A DNA stretch of 6,841 bases from Promethearchaeota archaeon (lineage in GTDB: Archaea > Asgardarchaeota > Lokiarchaeia > Sigynarchaeales > SOKP01), in NCBI GenBank assembly GCA_004524425.1, contig SDNN01000156.1:1-6841 (forward strand), in the 5' to 3' direction. The notes beneath the pieces are model-generated. The model had not been told where the DNA came from. It saw nothing but the letters and a program-made list of their open reading frames with translations, and searched no databases. This document shows, one piece after another, positions 6,434 to 6,841 of this stretch. Each line of letters opens with the position of its first letter. Position 1 is the first letter of the stretch. The position numbers were made by a program, and so were the translations under genes.

Positions 6434-6841
6434 ATGGACATAAGTGATCTAAAAATTGGAACAGAAGGAAGCTTTATAGGTCCCGTGGATAAAGGGATAA
6501 ATGCGGTAAAAAGAATTGAGGAAATAGGATATGATTCCGTGTGGTTTGCAGATCATTTGATGGGCTGGACTCCAGATTCAATTTGGACCCCAGAAATAAT
6601 TAGTGCGGCGACTTTCCAAGATAATCCCCATATTTTTTATGAAGTCTATTCGATAATAGCACTTGCTGCATGGAACACCAATAAAATCATGCTGGGTACA
6701 AGTGTAACTGAAACGTTTAGAAGGCATCCGGCTGTACTTGCTCAAACTTTATTGACTCAAGATCACATATCCAAGGGACGAGTAATTTTAGGAATTGGTA
6801 CGGGAGAAGGAGAGAATGTAATTCCCTACGGGATCAAGTGG
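6434..6841 (+). CDS. LLM class F420-dependent oxidoreductase, FGD-like, 3'-truncated by the window edge
   Basis: Translation from the ATG at 6434 stays open for 136 codons to the last base, so only the N-terminal 40% or so of the protein is present. It is a luciferase-like TIM-barrel oxidoreductase. Signatures are IGYDSVWFADHLMGW (31-45), IMLGTSVTETFRRHPAVLAQ (85-104) and the DHISKGRVILGIGTGEGEN block (110-128). From memory of mycobacterial FGD, its active-site His40, Trp44 and Glu109 correspond by motif and spacing to H41, W45 and E125 here. The LGTSV..TFR..PAV.AQ stretch is also close. This suggests an F420-dependent dehydrogenase or reductase rather than an FMN monooxygenase. The substrate is undetermined; the DHLMGW-PDSIWTP style also recalls proteins labelled phthiodiolone ketoreductase-like. 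It shares the DHIS-GR-IG-G-GE core with the divergent neighbour, so the two are distant paralogues. The start is supported by the TATA box and the GTGAT element 3 bases before the ATG. Confidence 0.9.
   Translation, partial: MDISDLKIGTEGSFIGPVDKGINAVKRIEEIGYDSVWFADHLMGWTPDSIWTPEIISAATFQDNPHIFYEVYSIIALAAWNTNKIMLGTSVTETFRRHPAVLAQTLLTQDHISKGRVILGIGTGEGENVIPYGIKW

Noticed and set aside
1..6841. A multi-gene novel system joining the pumps and oxidoreductases
   Set aside because: The ATPase genes and the nearest oxidoreductase converge on a terminator-like spacer, so they are not co-transcribed. No shared motif or known pathway links them.

Overview
The window looks like a stretch of an AT-rich archaeal chromosome. 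The archaeal call rests on a TTTATATA-type TATA box upstream of a gene start, oligo-T termination signals, mostly absent Shine-Dalgarno sites, and two genes of the F420/flavin-dependent luciferase-like oxidoreductase family that is abundant in many archaea. The combination would fit an Asgard (Lokiarchaeia-like) genome, but that is an impression; the sequence alone does not prove the lineage.

Left part (1-5069): two paralogous P-type ATPases lie in tandem on the + strand. The first is cut by the window edge and lacks about 278 N-terminal residues (actuator domain and TM1-TM3). The second is a complete 966-residue pump. Both keep every catalytic motif of the fold. Both also share a non-standard ion pathway: the TM4 Pro-Glu-Gly-Leu motif is replaced by Pro-Ile-Asn-(Ile/Leu)-Pro, and the TM6 Asn/Thr/Asp cluster is replaced by a His-(Ser/Thr)-Phe-Pro motif. 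The TM5 Asn...Glu pair and the TM8 Glu are retained. They are therefore active-looking pumps whose cargo cannot be assumed to be Ca2+, and they may form a distinct subgroup.

Middle (5070-5138): a short convergent spacer with T9 and T6 tracts that should end the ATPase transcript, plus a small hairpin that may end the opposing one.

Right part (5139-6841): two luciferase-like (LLM class) oxidoreductases are transcribed divergently from a 248-bp intergenic region. The minus-strand gene is complete (348 aa). The plus-strand gene was found by translating from an ATG at 6434; it runs off the right edge after 136 codons and keeps the His/Trp/Glu pattern of F420-dependent glucose-6-phosphate dehydrogenase. 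Nothing in the sequence links the oxidoreductases functionally to the pumps. No RNA gene, CRISPR array, insertion sequence or defence system is visible.
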